Source: a virus. Taken from it: 21,098 nucleotides of DNA. This document shows, in pieces, positions 18,917 to 21,098 of this stretch. The notes under the pieces were generated by a model that searched no databases, was not told where the DNA came from, and saw nothing but the letters and a program-made list of their open reading frames with translations. The stretch is taken from IMG/VR virus record IMGVR_UViG_3300042731_002827, positions 1 through 21,098 of that record, one strand, 5' to 3'. The stretch's first letter is position 1. Each line of letters begins with the position of its first letter. Both the position numbers and the translations under genes were made by a program.

Positions 18917-20920
18917 TTATTCGTCAATAACCAAAACCGCCGTGGTTGAAAAGCCATCTGCGCTGTCCACCGTCCCACTTAAAGGCCCCGGCTTGTAGTA
19001 AGGGCTAGAAGATGACTTTCTGGCCCATCCCTCTACGTTTTGATCTGCAGAGTAAACTCTACTGGTTGTTACAATCCCCGAGGCGTTTGACAATCCGTAC
19101 AAGGCAACAAATGTGCAGGTGATGGTCCCTGTCGGGCTGCTTCCCGGTGCGCTGTCCATCACGTAGGAATAGCTGTTGGCGCTGATGTAAGTGATCTGGT
19201 GAACACCATTATTCTGGTAAAGACTAGCTCCTTCGATAAAGACATGGTCATTGGTCGCAAGACCATGTGAATTATGAGTAACGGTCGCCAGTGTGCCAGA
19301 GTTGGAAATTGATGTTACTGACTCCTGATAAGGGAATGGACCAGCGCCATCAGAGGCTTTCAGAAAGACTCTGGCATTCTCGACATTCACACCATCAGCG
19401 GTTTTGACTGTCGTCTGAACGGTTACCGGATCGCTAACAATAGTGATAGTTGCTCCAGCCGATTTGTAAGTGACGTTGCCCGTACAGCTAACAAGAGTTA
19501 AAGTGATCGAGCCGCCTGTGTCCGCAAAGTAGAAGGTAGAATCATTCTGACTATCGCTGGCATTGTAGCCAGAGAAATCACAGTTCCTCAACGTCATGGA
19601 AGCAGGAACCGAAGTCCCGAACTCGATGGCGTGGGTTGCGGCAGTTCCCTTAATAAAACTGCTTCCATCCAGATTGCCGTCCGGGTCTGCGTTCACGTTC
19701 CAAACCAGGGCTGACGTATCTGCCGTACCCTCGTAACCGCTGACGATCATATTCTTGGCTGTAACATCGTACTCTAGCTTAACAGCGTTGGTGGTCGCAG
19801 CGGAGTCTATAATCCGGTTGTCGTCAAAGTCCACTGTCCCGACAGTGATGGTCCCGCAGTTTCTGAAAACGCAGCCCTCTACCGAATGACTTAGGCTATT
19901 TGTTACTGTGTCGGTGGGAAGGTCGATGGTCCTCAAGAGGTCAATGAAGTTGACATTAGTGATCGTCAGAACGTTGATCCAAGTTGAGTTCCAGTCCAGC
20001 TCTACGCCCGGTCCAGCCGATTGAATTGTGCCATCTGTTAGAACAAAACTATTTGTGTTTGTACTGTTGCCGAAAATGAATATCTTGAACTTGTCGTCGT
20101 TTACATCTCGGTCCTCGAAGATCAGGGTAAAGTTGCTATCTTCGAAGTAGGCATTCCCTGCCGTGTTGGTCGTGCCGAACTTCAGTATCCCTTGACACCC
20201 GTAGATCCCGGAACTGTACTGTCGGATGACTCCAAATCCCTTATCAGCGGCAATAGAGATGTCGTCTGCTACAATCTCGGCAAAGGTTCCTTCCGTACCA
20301 ACTCCACCGCCATAGATGAAGATGCCACTGTTACTCGTAGTGCTATCTCCGCTCGTGTCGGTTTGGTCGTACCGCATGATGTCGATAAAGCAGTTACTAC
20401 CGCCAGCAAGAGCTTTCGACTCGCTATGAAAGACTGACCCTACACGATCAACACTCGTCTCAACGAAGGCTGCGACTGTGCCGCTAACTTCCTCGATCTC
20501 TCCCGCAGTATTCTTCGTAGCAAGATAATCAAGGTCGATCAGAAAGGACTGGAACGCCACCTGACCACCGCCAGCGTGTTTGAATACGTCCCGATCATTC
20601 CCCGCTTCAAGAAGAAACAGTTCGTTCGTACCATCGTACAGGTACATGCCATGAGAACTGTCTGACAGCGTGGACTCTTTCCAGCCGTTTTGGATTGCGT
20701 TAGTGTAGGACTGGACATAAAGAAGATGCCCATCCAAATCTAATGCAGTACCGGGAGTAAAGTAGTAAAACGTCTGCCCCGCAGCAGGCTGTACCTCGTC
20801 ACCCGCACAGTATGATCCTTCTGCCCTTGGAGACGAGATCAGATTTGCCGGACCCGTTATCCCGGTAAGAGCATCGCAGTCGGTGATTAGAGTCCTTCTG
20901 TCTACTGTTGTGACAGCCAT
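18917..20920 (-). CDS. Large beta-rich virion surface protein (fibre-like)
   Basis: A 667-residue protein, ATG at 20920, with GGAG nine bases upstream. The central part (about 190-500) is made of short repeated beta strands and Asn/Thr/Asp turns (for example EGCVFRNCGTITVGTVDFDD, MTLRNCDFSGYN), like a parallel beta-helix. Residues about 508-535 (TVKTADGVNVENARVFLKAS) and 600-667 look like a carboxypeptidase-regulatory/Ig-like domain. Between them is inserted a small beta module (536-600: GTLATVTHNSHGLATNDHVF, NGVHQITYISANSYSY), of the HGL...GD.V.I.G type seen in phage structural proteins. It is expected on the virion surface or tail. No enzymatic motif is seen; the receptor is unknown. Confidence 0.72.
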   Translation of the reverse strand: MAVTTVDRRTLITDCDALTGITGPANLISSPRAEGSYCAGDEVQPAAGQTFYYFTPGTALDLDGHLLYVQSYTNAIQNGWKESTLSDSSHGMYLYDGTNELFLLEAGNDRDVFKHAGGGQVAFQSFLIDLDYLATKNTAGEIEEVSGTVAAFVETSVDRVGSVFHSESKALAGGSNCFIDIMRYDQTDTSGDSTTSNSGIFIYGGGVGTEGTFAEIVADDISIAADKGFGVIRQYSSGIYGCQGILKFGTTNTAGNAYFEDSNFTLIFEDRDVNDDKFKIFIFGNSTNTNSFVLTDGTIQSAGPGVELDWNSTWINVLTITNVNFIDLLRTIDLPTDTVTNSLSHSVEGCVFRNCGTITVGTVDFDDNRIIDSAATTNAVKLEYDVTAKNMIVSGYEGTADTSALVWNVNADPDGNLDGSSFIKGTAATHAIEFGTSVPASMTLRNCDFSGYNASDSQNDSTFYFADTGGSITLTLVSCTGNVTYKSAGATITIVSDPVTVQTTVKTADGVNVENARVFLKASDGAGPFPYQESVTSISNSGTLATVTHNSHGLATNDHVFIEGASLYQNNGVHQITYISANSYSYVMDSAPGSSPTGTITCTFVALYGLSNASGIVTTSRVYSADQNVEGWARKSSSSPYYKPGPLSGTVDSADGFSTTAVLVIDE

Positions 20921-21098
20921 TTCTTCTTTCTCCGGTCATCCATGACCAAGCACAAACACTGAGAAGGCCACAAACCTCCACGGTCAATCTGAGTCTTTAT
21001 GGTAACTACCGAATCCTCTTCTCTTTTGTAGCCTAGCGTGGGATTTTTGTGCGCGGAGCCGAAGACATAGACGCAATCTTCGGGATGCTGAAAATCAT
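20902..21098 (-). CDS. C-terminal fragment, possible SPOUT/SpoU-type RNA methyltransferase
   Basis: Open from the right edge of the window to a TAG at 20902, overlapping the virion gene start by 19 bases. The 64 visible residues begin DFQHPEDCVYVFGSAHKNP (HPExxVYVFG, like the G-rich second motif of SpoU enzymes), continue with VVTIKTQIDRGGLW, and end in PSQCLCLVMDDRRKKKW, the place where SpoU proteins have their knot helix (N-V-A-x-A...LYDR-RK). SPOUT enzymes methylate ribose or bases of RNA. The match is loose, and the usual Asn and Ala of the knot are not clear. The start is outside the window. Confidence 0.4.
   Translation of the reverse strand, partial: DFQHPEDCVYVFGSAHKNPTLGYKREEDSVVTIKTQIDRGGLWPSQCLCLVMDDRRKKKWLSQQ

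Noticed and set aside
1-21098. CRISPR array, insertion sequence, integrase or attachment site
   Set aside because: No regularly spaced direct repeats, transposase or integrase motifs, or long direct repeats were seen by eye.

Overview
The window is a piece of a tailed double-stranded DNA bacteriophage or prophage (Caudoviricetes). The evidence is a packaging and head module in canonical order: small terminase, large terminase, portal, SPP1-gp7/Mu-F type head protein, and head maturation protease with scaffold. Every gene I can support lies on the minus strand and is packed with stop/start overlaps (ATGA, TGATG, TAATG, GTGA). Read biologically, the window therefore runs from right to left. The major capsid gene is expected just beyond position 1. 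Strong purine-rich ribosome binding sites and frequent GTG starts point to a bacterial, or less likely archaeal, host. Nothing here fixes the host taxon. I see no tRNA, integrase, replication gene, CRISPR array or insertion sequence.

Layout in transcription order. (1) 21098-15780, virion surface and tail-type genes: the tail end of a possible SPOUT-type RNA methyltransferase, a 667-residue beta-rich virion protein, a small zinc-site protein, a coiled-coil protein, a beta-helix fibre-like protein, an acidic small protein, an Ig/BppU-like protein, an unknown 146-residue protein and an HTH regulator. (2) 15779-15490, a non-coding gap of 290 bases with a TATAAT box followed by five stem-loops. 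(3) 15489-10895, an accessory cassette: small unknowns, a Cys/HGG protein, membrane proteins, an Fn3-dockerin protein, a cohesin-like protein, a basic protein, a membrane-anchored or exported protein, an SGNH-hydrolase-like protein, a 44-residue basic protein and a small holin-like membrane protein. (4) 10898-1, packaging and head: TerS, TerL, a one-helix coiled-coil membrane protein, several small proteins, portal, a Mu-F protein fused to an HExxH domain, a glycosyltransferase, a structured RNA region with an intrinsic terminator, a zinc-ribbon protein, a protease-associated domain protein and the protease-scaffold.

The most unusual content is the adjacent, translationally coupled dockerin (13610-14080) and cohesin-like (12930-13613) genes. 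This pairing is known from cellulosome-like assembly and is unexpected in a phage late operon. Beside it lie exported, membrane and SGNH-hydrolase genes, so the cassette looks aimed at the host surface or at decorating virions. The second theme is RNA structure. Most of the longer non-coding gaps hold long, near-perfect inverted repeats, and two (1792-1983 and 15510-15720) hold five stem-loops tiled end to end. The third is the Mu-F protein with its C-terminal metallopeptidase-like domain.

Functions come from motif recognition by eye. No database search or folding calculation was run.
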